Notes: generated from the sequence alone by a model not told the origin. Positions 1 through 13,577 are shown, counted from the stretch's first letter. The stretch: 64,000 bases of DNA from Burhinus oedicnemus (GCA_008921705.1 VFFE01007605.1:3349351-3413350); one strand, 5' to 3'. Translations and numbers: made by a program.

Positions 1-1294
1 ATAGTCACTCATGTATGTTTTGGCACTGCTGGGAATGGGAATTAGGAATTATAGCTGACATACATCACCCTTAAGCAGTACTCATTACTTATCTTTCATA
101 ATGCTGATCAATAAATATAGTCAAACCTGAAACTCTCAGCACTTTCCAGTCCAGTGTTGGAAATGCTTTAGTAACATTTAACTTCACCTCCCCATGAATG
201 TGGGAAGTGGAGGTTTATAATAGAGAATAATTCTTGACGTCAACTAATTTTTGCGACAGAAAACACTGGCTATCAAGGAACGGGCTAGTTCTGAGGATCA
301 TTTTCCCCCGTTTGATTTATGCTTGACAGATGCGAAAACCATCTCAAATACAGCTGCGTTAAGAAAAGAACACACAGGCATTTCCATGACTTTCATCTTG
401 CTTTGTATTTATGTCATTATAAAACATGCTTTTGTGGCATGCATAATCAAGGGGCAGAACATCTGGTAAAGTCTTGTTACAGCAAAATGTCCGTAAAGTT
501 AAATATGATTGTTGTTGTCTTCTTTTTTTTTAACAACAACAACAACCAGCTGGCTAACATTATGACTAGTAATAATCCTTACTGTGAGTGATACATGCTG
601 AAATAATGGTTACAGACTCACAAGATGGAGAGGCAGACAGAGGTCATGGAGTTTTTTGGTCGTGAGCTGGGGCAGAGGAGTACGCGATGGTGGGCGCCTC
701 TGAGCTGGTAAAATGGCCTTTGAGTCACCCTTGAAATCACACAGGCCCTTCTGGTAACATGCTTTGTTTGCTTTTTATTTCTACATTTCCAGTAGGGCTT
801 CTGCCCAAATAATTAAGTTATTTTGATTCCATTACATTTTTTCCAGCAGCCGTTTTAGGAGCCAAGCACTTTGTTGAGAACCTGACATATAAAGGCTCCC
901 AGAAAATGGCACTGTTGTGCTGTTTGTGTGACTTGGTGCTGGCGTTCAGCGTGCTCCCATTGCTCAGCTGCAGACCTGAAAAGACCTTCACCTCTCACTC
1001 CCCCAACCCACCTCTGCCTTAGAGGCTTGTAGACCACTGACAACAAGAAAGGAAATATTTGCCTTTAGTAAAAGAAATCTTTCCTTTCTAATTTTCTTTC
1101 TGACTCTTAATATTTCATGATACTTCAGTGAAAAAAAACTATTCCAGGTATGGGCTACTTATAAGCCTGATTCAGAAAAGAAACACGTACTTAGGGTACA
1201 TGGCTAAAGTCAAGAACATGCTGTTACATCCTGCTGAATAAGTAAGTACCTGTGGTTCAACTCAGCAGCTCATATCAGAGATGAGTATTAAAGC
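1..1294. other. Non-coding, no gene seen
   Basis: Ordinary AT-rich intergenic sequence. Apart from the AAC inverted repeat at 509-547, no exon, repeat or regulatory element could be supported. Confidence 0.7.
509..547. repeat. Inverted TTGTTGTTGT / ACAACAACAA repeat
   Basis: A ten-base TTGTTGTTGT arm at 509-518 faces ACAACAACAA at 533-542 across a T-rich 14-base loop. The right arm continues as an AAC microsatellite. Confidence 0.85.
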
Positions 1295-1797
1295 ATAGAA
1301 TCACAGAATGGTTTGGGTGGGAAGGGACCTTTAAAGGCCATCTAGTCCAATCCCCCTGCAATGAGCTAGAGTTGTGTGTCTAGATCTTCAACTAGACCTG
1401 GTTGCTCAGAGCCCCGTCCAACCTGGCCTTGGATGTTTCCAGGGATGGGGCATCTACCACCTCTCTGGGCAACCTGGGCCAGTGTCTCACCACCCTCAGC
1501 ATAAAAAATTTCTTCCTTATATCTAGTCTAAATCTTCCCTCTTTCAGTTTAAAACTGTTACCCCTTGTCCTATTGCAACAGGCCCTGCTAAAAAATTTGT
1601 CCCCAGCTTTCCTGGAGCCCCTTTAGGGACTGGAAGGGGGTCTAAGGTCTCCCCGGAGCCTTCTCTTCTCCAGACTGAACACCCCCAACTCTCCCAGCAG
1701 AGGGGCTCCAGCCCTTGCATCATCTTCATGGCCTCCTCTGGACCTGCTCCAACAGGTCCATGTCTTTCCTGTGCTGAGGGCTCCAGAGCTGGATGGG
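1295..1797 (-). mobile_element. CR1 LINE 3' fragment
   Basis: The left end carries the CR1 tail seen in reverse (ATAGAATCACAGAATGG, then GGGAAGGGACCTTTAAAGGCC), followed by the characteristic complement of the CR1 3' region (CCAACCTGGCCTTGGATG, GGGGCATCTACCACCTCTCT, GGGACTGGAAGGGG, AACAGGTCCATGTCTTTCC). About 500 bases remain, 5'-truncated as usual for CR1. It contains small substitutions and indels and has no coding capacity. Confidence 0.93.
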
Positions 1798-3073
1798 CAT
1801 TTACAAGCTCTTAATTACTTGCCTTCTGCTTTACAAAATAGCTTCATGTGTCCGCTTGGTTGACAACCCACATTATCCATAGGATCTTCACCCAGTGACC
1901 GCGATTGCCCAAGGGGCTGAGCCTGACTCTGAGGATGCTGGTGCATGAATGTGGGTTCTGCAAATGTGGCTGGCTGGGCTTCCCTCACTGCAGGGTGACA
2001 TTACACAGGGTGGCAAGAGACAAGCTGATCCTGGGAGCCGGCCGGTGTCATCTGGGTACTGATTAAATGGATTAGTTCTTGGTGCTCACATTCCCCAAAG
2101 GCAACTAAGCGCTCCATGTGTACCACCACGTTCAGAGGTATCTTCATGAAAGTGCTGCTGATCCCCGCTTAGTCAGGGGTGTGATGAGTGGCAATTAGGT
2201 AAATATAAGTAAGTACAGTCAACTACTGTTTTAGGGCAAACTGAGCTTTACCCAGTAATTGTAGGTATTACTGTATGCATACCCTGGTATGTATTTTTAT
2301 GGTTATGAAAGCTTAGTAGTAATTGAATGATAGATCATTGCTACTAGCCTGTATATCAGGGAGAAATCAGATAATTTTGTTGCTTTTTCATGGGTTCTGT
2401 TACAAATAGGAGAACTGGTCACTCCATAATATTTAGAAAACAAATGGGTTCACCTTGCTGGAGAGTAGCACATGCCTTAGGAGCATATGCTCACGTAACC
2501 CGGCATGCATAGCAGTTGTGATGAATGTATGCATTTGGATTTATGGAGGGTTTTAAACTGATTGAACAGGCCTATGGAGAATGTAGCATCATGCCCCAAA
2601 GAGCAGCGCAGCTCGCTCACCCCCTGCGATGTGCCCCGAACTTTGAACGCCGCCAGATTCAGCTCCCACCATTGCTGGCAAAGCTCTGGGAATTCAGTTA
2701 TTATAAAAACTGGCTGTTTGTAACTACACTTCATGCTTTTACTGGGGTCACATTAAGTTTCATTTGCCACCCCACCTGGGTGGTGGTCTCACCGGTGAGT
2801 CCCAGGAGGTCTGGCACTGGTGGTTGTTTAGCTATGCGTCCCGTTAGCATAGCCAGAACCACGGCAGGGTCAGCTGATGCTGCGTTTGTCAGAGAAGGAG
2901 CTAACCTGGTGCCGCAAACTTGTTTATATTGGCTGTTAGATGGCAATTCTTTTGGAATCTGGGCTGGATTTTATCTGCTTGAAACAGAAAACTCTATACC
3001 AATATCCTTTCGTTTAGCTACCTGTAGTACTTTACAGTACAGAAGGCACAGAGACCAGCTGCTTGAATTAAAT
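1798..3073. other. Non-coding between two CR1 copies
   Basis: No gene signature. The 203-codon frame from 2525 runs into the CR1 copy at 3074 and has no recognisable domain, so it is taken as chance. Confidence 0.65.
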
Positions 3074-3460
3074 TATAGAATCATAGAATCATTTAGGTTG
3101 GAAAAGACCTTTAAGATCATCTGGTCCAACCATTGACCCTACTCTACCAGGTCTGCCACTAAACCATGTCTCTAAGCACCACATCTACATGACTTTTAAA
3201 CACATCTAGGGATGGTGACTCAACCGACCTCCCTGGGCAGCCTGTTCCAATGTTTGATAACTCTTTCAGTGAACATTTTTTTCCTGATGTCCAGCCTAAA
3301 CCTCCCCTGGCGCAACTTGAACCCGTTTCCTCTTGTCCTATGGCTAGTTACTTGGGAGAAGAGATCAGCTCCCATCTCACTACAACCTCCTTTCAGGTAG
3401 TTGTAGAGAGCAATAAGGTCTCCCCTGTTTTCCAGATTCTCCTCAAGGGTGAATTCTCAG
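3074..3460 (-). mobile_element. CR1 LINE 3' fragment, diverged
   Basis: It begins with the doubled ATAGAATC tail, then GGTTGGAAAAGACCTTTAAG and ATCATCTGGTCCAACCATTG. Further CR1 landmarks are AAACCATGTCTCTAAGCACC, CTGGGCAGCCTGTTCCAATG and CCTCCCCTGGCGCAACTTGA. Similarity fades after about 3440. It belongs to a different CR1 subfamily from the copies at 1295 and 29634. Confidence 0.93.
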
Positions 3461-6400
3461 ACTCCACAGGAAAAGAAAAGGTGATTTTCTGGGGACCCGT
3501 AAGCCCCTGAGGCACCTCAGAGAGGGACGCAGGCTGGTGCATGTGTGGCAGCAGATGGGTTCCCTCAGGAGGGAGTGCTGTTAACCTCCTCTGTGGCTTC
3601 CACCTGCGGTGATTCTGGTGCTCCCTGCTCTGATGTGCTTGGGTTTTTCCTTTTGCCAAGGTGGCAGACCCTGGGTTTTGAGGCAGCATGCGGGGCACAT
3701 GCGCTCACAGCAGCATGGGGCAGGACTTGCCTCTGCCATGCACCGGTACCTGCCTGCTTTACGCTGGCTCAGCAGGGCAGAGGGATGCCGGTGGGAAATC
3801 ACAGCCTGTCCTGTGCTGATGTCCTTTTGGGAGGCTGCAGAGCTGCTTCCATGTCTTCGAGGCCATGACCTTGGTCTAAGATGTCAGGATGGCATGTGAC
3901 GGGGGAGAAGATGGTCCTGCCTTCCTCTTCCACCCCTACACGTTCACCTGTGCAGCTCCAGCCACACCTGTACAAGCTGTCTGCAGTGTGCAAGGGTTTC
4001 ACCAGAGAAAAACGAGCATCCCTTGCTGCTGTGCTGAATCCTATTTCGGCTGGTTTCAATCACAGCAGTCACATGCCACAAGATCATCACTCAGGCCAGT
4101 GGCAGTCTGCTGAGAAACAAAGGGTTCCTTAATAGTCGAGATAGAAAGATAAGGCACTGCTGCGCCATTTAAAGCAGAGTATTTATGCCTGAATAAAGTT
4201 ACTCCAATTTTGGAGCAGGGTGTTTGCCTGGAAAGCCGGTATTTACATTCCACCCCAGGGACTGAAGCTCCCTTGCACGCTTTCATGTGTCTCCTTTCTT
4301 CAAAGTCATATATGCCTTACCTACAGCTTCATTACTGCTTGCAATTACAACGTACAGCTCCCATCAATCATTTTGTAGCTTTTTTGTTGATAAATAGTGG
4401 TGGCATGCACAGAGGCATAGACACGCTAAGTCTGTGCCTCATTACCCCGCTCCAATAAAATGTTGTGTGCTTCGGGACAGCCCTGCGAGTTAGGAAAATG
4501 GTGTGTTTTACAGGTGGGGAGTAGAGACAAAGAGCGGGTGAGCGCCTTGCCCAGGATCCCACGGGATGTTGGCAGGAGGGAGTTGTATTTCTGTCTAGTG
4601 CCCTAACCACTGAACCCTCCTGTCTCCTGCTTTCGGGCGAGAGAGTCGGAAAATGCCATCGATTAGAAAGTGCTGGTGAAGAAAGGTGGGACTGACTAGA
4701 CTGAAAATAAACAGAAGACAACAAACAGCGTGATGTAAATTAGCTTTGCGAAACTTCTTTCTGCTTTAGTAATCTAAGGTGCTATTTAGAACACACCGGC
4801 AAGGAGAAGTCTCTTTTTTAAAAAAAGCAAGGTATGATTTTAACCAGATAAAATCCCTTTAATTAGTCTGAAATTTTTGCCTATGTTTTATAACAACGTA
4901 TTTCCATGTGCATGCCAGAAAGTCGAGAAAACATGGAAATCACTTACAGTTTGCAGCATTCACTGCTGAGATACAGCAGATTATTTCAATGAAACCTAGA
5001 TAAATTCTCTGCTTGTAGAACACGTTTGTTTGGTGGTCCCTTTCCTTTGCCTTGTCATCTTCCACTGCACATCTGTTTTGGGGTGGAATAAATGAGCCCA
5101 TGCTTGAGAATCAGGTTGTTTATATGTTGCAATATTTAAATCATTTCTGTTTTTCATAAGTCTGGAAAAATAATTGTCATCTTGGTGGTGCGGGTTACAA
5201 TAAGAAGCCCTCCTGTTATTGCAGGTGAGCTTGGGCAGCTATGGAAAGCAGTTTTCTCCAAAATAGAGATGCACTTGCACTCAGTTGAACTGATGCAGGG
5301 ACAAGGCTTCTGCTAAGGCTGCTCAGCACTGAGGTGGTCCTGAAGGGAACTTTGGAGTCCACCACAATGCGAGCGATGGGGATTATCAGTTGGAATAAAA
5401 TCACAAGACCTTTTTGCTCATGCCCGTCCCTGGTGAATGCACGTGAAGGAGTGATGGGGAGGCACTGGGCCCCCTCCTGCCCTGCTGAAGGTGTGGGGCA
5501 CAGGAGCAGCTCGGCCGTGGGGCTGGGTTTGGGGTGAGCCTGTACTGGGGAAGGGAACGATCTTGCATATTTTCCATTTAACTAACCACAGGCAGTTTGT
5601 TTTTAAGCAGTTCGGTTATTGCGCTGTGGTAGGAATAGGCTGCATTGCCACGTACCTCCCATCGCCGCTTCCCCGTCTCACACCCCAACGTCCCGTGGGG
5701 CTGCGGGGCCGAGAGCTCAGCCCTGACCGGGGAACCGTCTCGTGCCTGGCTCGGTGCGGGGCTGGGTTGAGGAGGTGCAGATGCTGAGACCGCCTGCTTG
5801 CTTTCCCTGAAACCCTGCCTTTAATCTTGAAAGACTGAAGGTATTTTCCCCAGATCCTCCATGAGGTGTCTGCTTGGCCCCAAGCTTGGTTGATACTCCT
5901 AGGGACACCAGCTCCTTTCCACCCCTGGCTTCTCCAAGAAGGACCACAAGGCATTGACCCCAAGCACTAATTACCCATCTGTAAATTGGTATGATATTTT
6001 CCCATCTGGTTTTTAAAGCTGCTGCGAGGTTTGGCGGTGACAGTTGGGAAGCTGTGGTGTCACCTCGAGCAATCAGACAATGTGTGGAGGTCTACGAGCT
6101 GCAGAAGCAGTGCAGCGAGAACGGAGGCTGGTTTGGAGAGCTCTGCCCAGGAAAGCTGGGTCTGGGATTCGCACCTCTCGCCCGGCTCCCAGCCCCATGG
6201 CCCTGCTGTGTGCCTCGGGCTGGCACCACATGGGGAACACAAAAGAAATATTATAGGAGAGAAACACCCGCCTGCCCCTGCCGAGGCCCCGTGATGAGAA
6301 CACAAAGCAATTTTCTTCTCTTTCTTAATTTCTTTGCTGCCTTTGTTTCCAAGGTGAGAGTGGGTGGTTGCATACACGAGCAGACTTTTGGCCTCCGTTT

Positions 6401-9400
6401 TTCACGAAAATACCTGTACAGCCGGGAAAAAGCTGGAGCATCACTTTGAGAAGGGATGTTTTTTATTTGTACCTTCTAAGATGCTATTTTTTCCATAGCC
6501 TTGCTGTCCACTGCCAGGCCCGTGGTTCCACCAGAGGAAGCGTTGGCAGCCGTGGACACCCTCCACCCTCGGGGGCTCCCCTGGAGCACCCTCCATCCCT
6601 GCATGGGGACCCCTCTGTGTCAGATGTTCCCATGCTGGCTGCTCCCTCGGGACAGCTCTGGGCCTCCTGGTTAATGACAGCGAGGGACCCCCAGTGCTAA
6701 CCAGGGGCATCAGCAGCTTCTGCTCTCAGGGGTTATATGGTCTTGGAAGAGGGGAAACCTTGACTTTCCAGTCACTTACTGGCCTAGGTAAGAGAAGAGC
6801 TGTGCAAATAAATACAATGTATAATAAAAGTGAAAACTGTCTGAATTGGGTATTTCACACTCACCGTAAAAATGAAACCTGATTTTTTAATTTTTGTTAA
6901 AAAATTCACTGGTTTTTTTTTTTCCATTTAGAAATGAGTTATTTTCGAATAAAGAGATGAGGCTTTGTTTAGAAATGAGTAAAGTTTGTCCTATCTTTAA
7001 GCAAAGGGGATTTGCAATGGGAATATCTCGGTTTGCGCAGTGACATACATGTGCATGTTCCTACGCAAGAACTCTTGCTTGACAAAACACACAACGGTGT
7101 TTGCAGCATCACCCAAAAAGGGATGGTGAAGATGCTCCGCAGAGACGCTTGCCGGCTGTTTGCCAAGTCAGAGAAGAAATCCTTTTCTGTCTACAGGCTC
7201 TTAAATTGTGTTTTTGTAAATATTTTTGCTTTGAGCAGCTGGGCAGCAGAAATACTCCGTCGCTACAGGAGGGCTGGCCACGCTTCCTTAGCATCCCATT
7301 CTGCTGTTAGTGAAGGAGCGTGGTTTTCATGAGCGGTCTGAACGACCCGATTTGCTTGTGATTTGCACCGATGTTGGGCTTGACAATGCTTCACCTCCGT
7401 TTGCTCTTCTATATATGACTGTAGAGCCCTGGCCTGGGGTGCCCACACAGTCTGGTGGATGGGACTGCTGCTTTGGGAGAGAGGAGAATGTTTCTGCTGC
7501 CTTAAGGAGGAGCTAAACAAAGCCCAAAGCCAGATATTAATTATGTGTTAATAGTCGTCTTATTTTTCAGAATTACCCACGGGTTTTTTTATCTTTCCAT
7601 CTTTGAAAGAATATTATCTTCCCCGTACTTTTGCAAATCTCGTCACTGTTTCTGCAAGCTCTCCTTTCTTTCCAGCCGCTCCCCTCTTTCCATCACGGCT
7701 GCAGCTTTATTTAACAGAAGAAAAAAAAAAGTGGATTTGCTGTGTGCTCTGCAGTAATTATGGTGATCGCTTTAGCTTTGCTCAGTGTTGCACTGCAGCA
7801 AGCTGAGAGCTAGCACAAGTCTAATAAACAGCAGGTCACAACATGCATATGGATTTTTTAAGAATCTGGGTATTGTAGCTTTTTTTCAACTTGGGCTCCT
7901 TCTCATGTTTTAGCTGGTGTTTTGGATGAGAGCGCCACAGTAACAAGATAACTAGCCAAATGTAAATGAGCCCTTAATTTTATTTGATCAGAGATGACAA
8001 AGATTATTAAACGCCAGGAAAAAGTTTCTTCTCTGCTACTCATTTATTGAAAAACTTGCATTTTCTTATTTAGGTGATTAATACTTAACGTATCACACTT
8101 GTAGATGAAACGGGTAAGTGAACCTGCTCACTCTCACACAACTCTGACTTCAGGAAAGTGGCTGAGGAGCCTTTTGCCGACATAAAACATCCCTTAACGT
8201 AAGTGTCTGCTCAGGAAGCAACCCAAGGCAACCAGTTACAAGCCAATTCCTGCTTATGGGCGCCAGTGCTAATAGGTTTTATGGATTATTTGCAACCACC
8301 CATTTCACTGAATTCAGCATTATTTAATGGACTGCCAGAACATTGCTGAAATGTCACTTTTAAACATAAATGTATGTTGCAAAAGCAGCACAAGGGCAGA
8401 TCCGGGCAGGTTGACAGCAATAATTCTTAGACATGGGCTCCTCCTGTGCTGGGGACAGGGGGCAGGGCATTTTAAGCTGCCCCACGGAAGGTTATCAGTT
8501 CCATTCGGGAATGACGGGTGTATCCTGCAGCCCAGATGATGCTCGATCTCAGCCTGCGGGTACCAGAGGTGCAGGGGAGCGGGCACAGGGAAATGAAGAT
8601 AAATGGAGTTTATTTGCTTCTGCTGTGGGCCATACAGAAATGACTCGTTTTGCCCTTACACCAAGGAGGTGAATTCACTCACTTTTCTGTTCATCACTAA
8701 ACCACTGCCTCCTGGTGCTCTTGACCATGACACTGCCTATGTTAATTCTCATTCTTTACAAACAAGAAGCTCTAACCGTTTATTTCCAAAAGTTGTTTTC
8801 ATGTCAAAGTGGCCTTGTACTGGAGATGGGGTTGTCCCCTGGGCAGTTTAATTTCTGTGGGCACTGTCACCATCTAGTGGCATCTCGCTATTGGTTTGCA
8901 GGGGCAGCTGCTGCCCCTGTTATCCTCCCGTGGGATTTGCCCCATGGTCACTCATTTCTCCCACTTCTCAACAGGGGCTTTGCCAATTTGCAAGTGAAAT
9001 GCCTGCAGGTGTGACAGCAGCTTTATCCAGCAGATTTTCCTCCCTGCCCCTGCTAAGGAGTATTCCTGCCTGGTTGAGCGAGGAGGATTTCTATGGTAAG
9101 GTGTCCCTGGAGGGCTGTGTTTGGGTGCAGGAGGAAAAGCTGGTGGGAGAGTGTTGTGCTCTTGAACACCGAGGCTATATTGCGAAGTGGGAATGCAGAG
9201 AGTTGTGACCAGCTAAAATAATCTCTGGCAATAACACAGTGGGGATGGGTGTGTATGTGTTAATCATACAGCTGTGATTATGTTATTTAGTGGTTTGTTT
9301 CAGTTCATGAAGGAAATGTACAGTGAAGACACCCCCCGTTTACTGCTCAGGTCTCCGTGCCATCCCCTCCGGCGTGAAACATTCACTTCTCATGATCAAA

Positions 9401-9918
9401 GCCCAGCTCTCACTTTCCCGTCTAATGCTCAAAAATTTGAGATGAGCAATGCTGTGTGTTTATCCTGGGTTTCTTCCCCCCTTGCTGTATCCTTGACAGC
9501 CCTTAGTGGATTTCTGGGATGTCCCACGGGTGGGTGATGTGTTTGTGGCTGCTCCTGTGGAGAAACTGGAGGGTGACACCGTGTGACGGTGCCTCGATTT
9601 TACAGGGGTTGTTTCCACACAGGAAAGCAAGCAATGGATCCATAAATCAAAGTAGTAATTTCCCCTTTGCCAAAGCTGAGAAGGGACAATACGCAGGACG
9701 AGGGTTGTGGCACTCTGCCTGGCATTGCGGGTTTCTCCGAAATGATTTTCAGCCCTATAAATCCCACTCACTTTACATAATAATGTGACTTTTTGGTGTT
9801 TCTTCCCCATGTGCAGCTTTGGTTTAAATTTTCTTTGGTTGTGAGCCACTGGTGGCCCACAGCACGTGCATCAACAGGGAATACAATGATGAGCTCTGTT
9901 GCAAAAGCAAAGCCTGGT
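3461..9918. other. Non-coding intergenic stretch
   Basis: Mixed composition with moderately GC-rich parts (3490-4030, 5430-5770, 6500-6700). It holds the SINE relic at 4460-4625. The many short frames show no domain, no splice-flanked exon and no consistent coding bias. Confidence 0.65.
4460..4625 (-). mobile_element. MIR/CORE-type SINE relic
   Basis: Read on the minus strand it gives TCAGTGGTTAGGGCACTAGA (tRNA-related head), then ATCCTGGGCAAGGCGCTCAC and CCCCACCTGTAAAACACACC. These align with the MIR landmarks GTGGTTAAGAGCACGG, GACCTTGGGCAAGTCACTTA and CTCATCTGTAAAATGGGG. MIR-like CORE-SINEs predate the mammal-reptile split and are sparse in birds. No poly-A tail or target duplication is visible. 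Confidence 0.65.
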
Positions 9919-9982
9919 CACGGAATCACGGAATTTTCAGAGTTGGAAGGGACCTGTAGAGATCATCTAGTCCAACTCCCAA
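9919..9982 (-). mobile_element. Short CR1 LINE tail fragment
   Basis: About 64 bases matching only the extreme CR1 3' end: CACGGAATCACGGAATTTTC, GAGTTGGAAGGGACCTGTAG, ATCATCTAGTCCAACTCCC. It is a heavily 5'-truncated insertion. Confidence 0.85.
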
Positions 9983-11006
9983 CTTGGTCTGGTTGATCCA
10001 GCTTGCTCTGCCGTTCCCACAGACCCCATGCAAAGTCCCAGGGAACCGAGCTGCTTGCAAGGTGCTCTCTTGCTCACTTAAGAGAGGAAGGAATCATAAA
10101 AGGACAGAGAAAAATGTGAAATGGGACTCTTCAACATGGTCTGTGTTAGCTGGCAGCCTCAATGCCTGCCGAGATCCCCGTGGGACCCCCTGCAGCCACC
10201 CTTGCTCTGCACCAGCTTTGGCTGTGCCCCCTTGGGCACGTCGCTGGGTGTAGGAGAGACCTTCAGAAACTGGGAAGGCACTTGGGCTTAACTCTGTAAC
10301 TTCTGTTGCCAACATCTGTCCGTGCAGCTGAAGGACTGAAAGGTCTCAGCTCCAGGAAGGCAAAAGGCGACGTGGTCAGGTCATCTCCTCGGGGAGAGCC
10401 TCATCCCTGCATGAAATGCCGTCAAGGGACCCCTGTGCTGCCCTGGTCTGGCTTAAACCAGCCTTGCAGCCTCAAATAATGCCCCTGTTCGTGTCTCATC
10501 CATAACACTGAAAACTTCATGTGGTTTTTCAGTTTTCTATTTTTAAATTTAAAAGATACCTTCCTCTCTCCATCTGCCTCTCCAGTGAGCAAGTGCCCTG
10601 TGAGCAGGGGAGAGAGAGCAAACAAGGAGCTGTTCTAAGAAAAAATGAAGGTAACCACATCTGAAAAAACAAGAGCATAACCCTCACAAAGAACAGAAAA
10701 TGAAAATGACTGCTTTTAGCCCAATTAAGCTAACTGCTGAGGTTTTTTGGTTTTTTTCTTAAATTTTAAAAATTTATGATTATTCCTGGCTGGAGGTTGG
10801 AGCTAACGAAGCATAGTGAAATGGCCAGCAGTTAGCTCCCTTGAGATACCTGTTTAGCGCCTTCTATAACAATTTGATACAAATGACTGAAAAAATTGTA
10901 TGGGTTCTGGTCAAAATTTGAATTAAATTATAAGAGCTGAGCTGTTACGAATTTTATGCTATATTGTGTATATATGACTTATAGGACAGAGAGCTGGAAC
11001 CTGTGA

Positions 11007-11072
11007 TTTTTATATATTTTTATATATTATTTTTATATTTTTTATATATTATTTTTATATATTTTTATATAA
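11007..11072. repeat. TTTTTATATA-type AT microsatellite
   Basis: Irregular repeats of TTTTTATATA and TTTTTATATATTA over about 65 bases, flanked by further TA-rich DNA (about 10955-11090). Confidence 0.9.
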
Positions 11073-13089
11073 TGTGATTATAGTAGCATACATCTCTCTA
11101 TGGAGCTGCCATACCTTCATGGCATTGGCATATTTTTCATGGTGGAAGGAAAAGGGAAGAAATTAATAAGATTGTTACCAAGGAAGGTAAATGATTCTGT
11201 AAAGATCTTTCGTATGGGAGCGTTACTGGTGTCTCCCTGGAGCCAGGGTTGGATAAGTAGTTAGAAGTTTGTCTTAGGAATGGCCCAAAAGACTGAATGC
11301 CAGTTCTTTTCCCCAGGATATATGTAGAATTTCTCTTCAGCCAGAATGGGAATAAAAGAAAATTTTTGGCCTCAAATAACTTTACATCGTGCTGTCAACG
11401 CTGAGGCTTTGCAGCACGTTGGTGGAATTACAACCCCATGGAGAGCAGTGGTGAAGCTGTCGGCTTCACCGAGGTCTCCTTCTGACCCTTTCCTCCCCCG
11501 GGAAAGGCGCTGTGCATCAGCATGGGGAGGGGACGGGATGGGACCTGTGCTCGGGCAGCGCAGGCACGTGGACCTTGAAAACGGAGGCGGCTCTTTTTTA
11601 CTGTTACGTTGCCATGGTATTTGGGAGGAATGTACATCTTAACAGCATTGATAGCACATTCATATTTATTCACCTCGAAATCTCAGCTTCAAAGGAAGAA
11701 CTCACTGTTCGTTTTCCCTTTATTGACGCACTTTAGAAAAAGAAAGCGACTGTATTCAGGAAACCTACTTTTGGGGTGTTGCCAATTAAAATATTTAGCA
11801 AGCTCCGTCCTGATTAAGAGGCAGCACATGGAGGCCAGTTTATCTACAGGTATGATCCTCAGTGCTGTGGGTATCTGGGCATGGAAGGGGAAATCACGCT
11901 CACCAAGCAGTTGAGGACTATTAATACTCAACAGCAGCTTTGTTCCTGTAAGGTCCAAATCTACCTACAGGTTACCTTAAAATACCTAAATAGCTCCTCA
12001 TCAGCTAAAATCAGATGCCTGCCCCATGTATGTTTCCCACTGAAAGGCAAGTGCTGACAAGGGCTGGTGGGGCTCTCTGGACATGGCAGGAGAGGTTCCA
12101 TTAGTCTGTTCACACAGCAGAAGATGCTTAAAGCCAAAATGTAATTAACTTATTGGTATTTGACCAGGATGCTGTGGTAAACTCTTGTGAGGGGTCATGA
12201 GGTCTCTGCTGACCACAGGAACTTGGTTTTGCATCTCATGGCCAGGTATGGTAAACCTTCAGTTAATGTCTCTGTATAACGCGTCAGGCTTTGATCTCCC
12301 TCTGTAGCAATCCTTTACGCCCAGCGTAATAAACCATGTTTAGTGCATGGGGAAAAATCCACTTACCTTTTCTGCTGACTTTGTCCAAAAGATGAATTGA
12401 ACACCTACTCTGATACTTGCTTCCAAGTTTCTGATTCTTCTCGCTGGCGTGTTTTTAATTCACCTATAGAGAAACAACGACTTAAATTTCGTCTTCCCTC
12501 CCCATGAGAAAAGCAAAGTGAAGGGGGGGGGTATAATATTTTGCACAGGTGTTCTGTAGAATCTGTTTTTATATCCTTTGTGAAAGGAAGTTTGGGGCTT
12601 TGGCTTGGTTTCAGTTGACATCTTATTACCGCAGAGCCGTGGTACATCTCCTGGAGAGCTGGAGCACAAAGGGCTTGGTTGGGACTTGCACGAATGGGTA
12701 ATGGACCTAAACCCATTAAATGCAAGTTCTGACAGCGCGGGTCAAACTCGTATGTGTCACTCTTTGGGTTCCTCCTTTCTCATTCTCCTAATTGGGCTCA
12801 TTTTCGGTTTAAAAATAATTGGCAGAATTTTATGATGTGAAAACAAAAATAAGGCAACTGCTGCTGAGATCCGTGAAGGCAAAATGTTTTAATGTGCTTC
12901 GGAGTTCGTGTAACAAACCTTTCTGTCAAAAGATGCGCAAAGAGATGTGTTTTGCCGTGACCTGCTTTCGGCTGGCGGTTGGGAGTACAGGGGGCTGCTT
13001 TTGTGACTGGGTGACAGAAATATGACTTTCCAGTTCAGATCATGTAAAACAATGCGTGTAGTGGTGCCCTGTGGATCAGTCGGGACCAA

Positions 13090-13168
13090 GCCAAAAAAAA
13101 ACCCCAAACAAAAAAACCCAACAAAAAATGAAACCCAGCAAAAAACCAAAGGGGTGAAAAAACCCCCA
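13090..13168. repeat. A-run / C-run mosaic (low complexity)
   Basis: Alternating A4-9 and C3-5 runs (AAAAAAAAACCCCAAACAAA and onward). The minus strand is a G/T mosaic. A near twin lies at 21123-21173. Confidence 0.85.
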
Positions 13169-13488
13169 ATCCACTCTCCCCATTGATCTCTGAAAACTCA
13201 AAAAAATAAGGAAAACGAATCAAAACTTCCTCCTTGTTGTATACTAGAGAGTTTTCTTGCCACAGTGCTTGTGAAAGGGGGCAAAAAAAGACTCCATGTC
13301 CCCCACTGCTTGGAGATAGGATTTTTATACCAACTAAATCCCTGCCCATCAATTAAGCTGCAGTCCAGCTTTTTTGCCAAACATTTGTTTAAAAGTAATC
13401 TGTATGGACTTGATCTCTTTTAAAAAAGATCTCCCAGCAGTTTACTGGGAAATTAAAAAAGAGGAGAGGGAGGGAGGAAAGTGGGCTG

Positions 13489-13577
13489 CCTGGGCTGCAG
13501 GAATCCCGGATGGGATCACCACCTGGGCTGCAGCAATCCCGGATGGGATCACCACCTGGGCTGCTGCAAGACCGGGC
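13489..13577. repeat. 33-bp tandem minisatellite, about 2.6 copies
   Basis: The unit CCTGGGCTGCAGSAATCCC...GGGATCACCA occurs at 13489-13521 and 13522-13554 with a single difference (G to C), then decays in a third partial copy from 13555 (CCTGGGCTGCTGCAAGACCG). Because 33 is a multiple of three, all frames are repetitive and remain open on both strands. That explains the overlapping ORFs here. Confidence 0.9.

Noticed and set aside
2525..3136. 203-codon plus-strand ORF
   Set aside because: Its end lies in a CR1 fragment. It has no domain, and the opposite strand is also open in places. Taken as chance.
5965..6000. CCATCTGTAAATTGG, possible MIR end
   Set aside because: Only about 15 bases match and no core or head is present.
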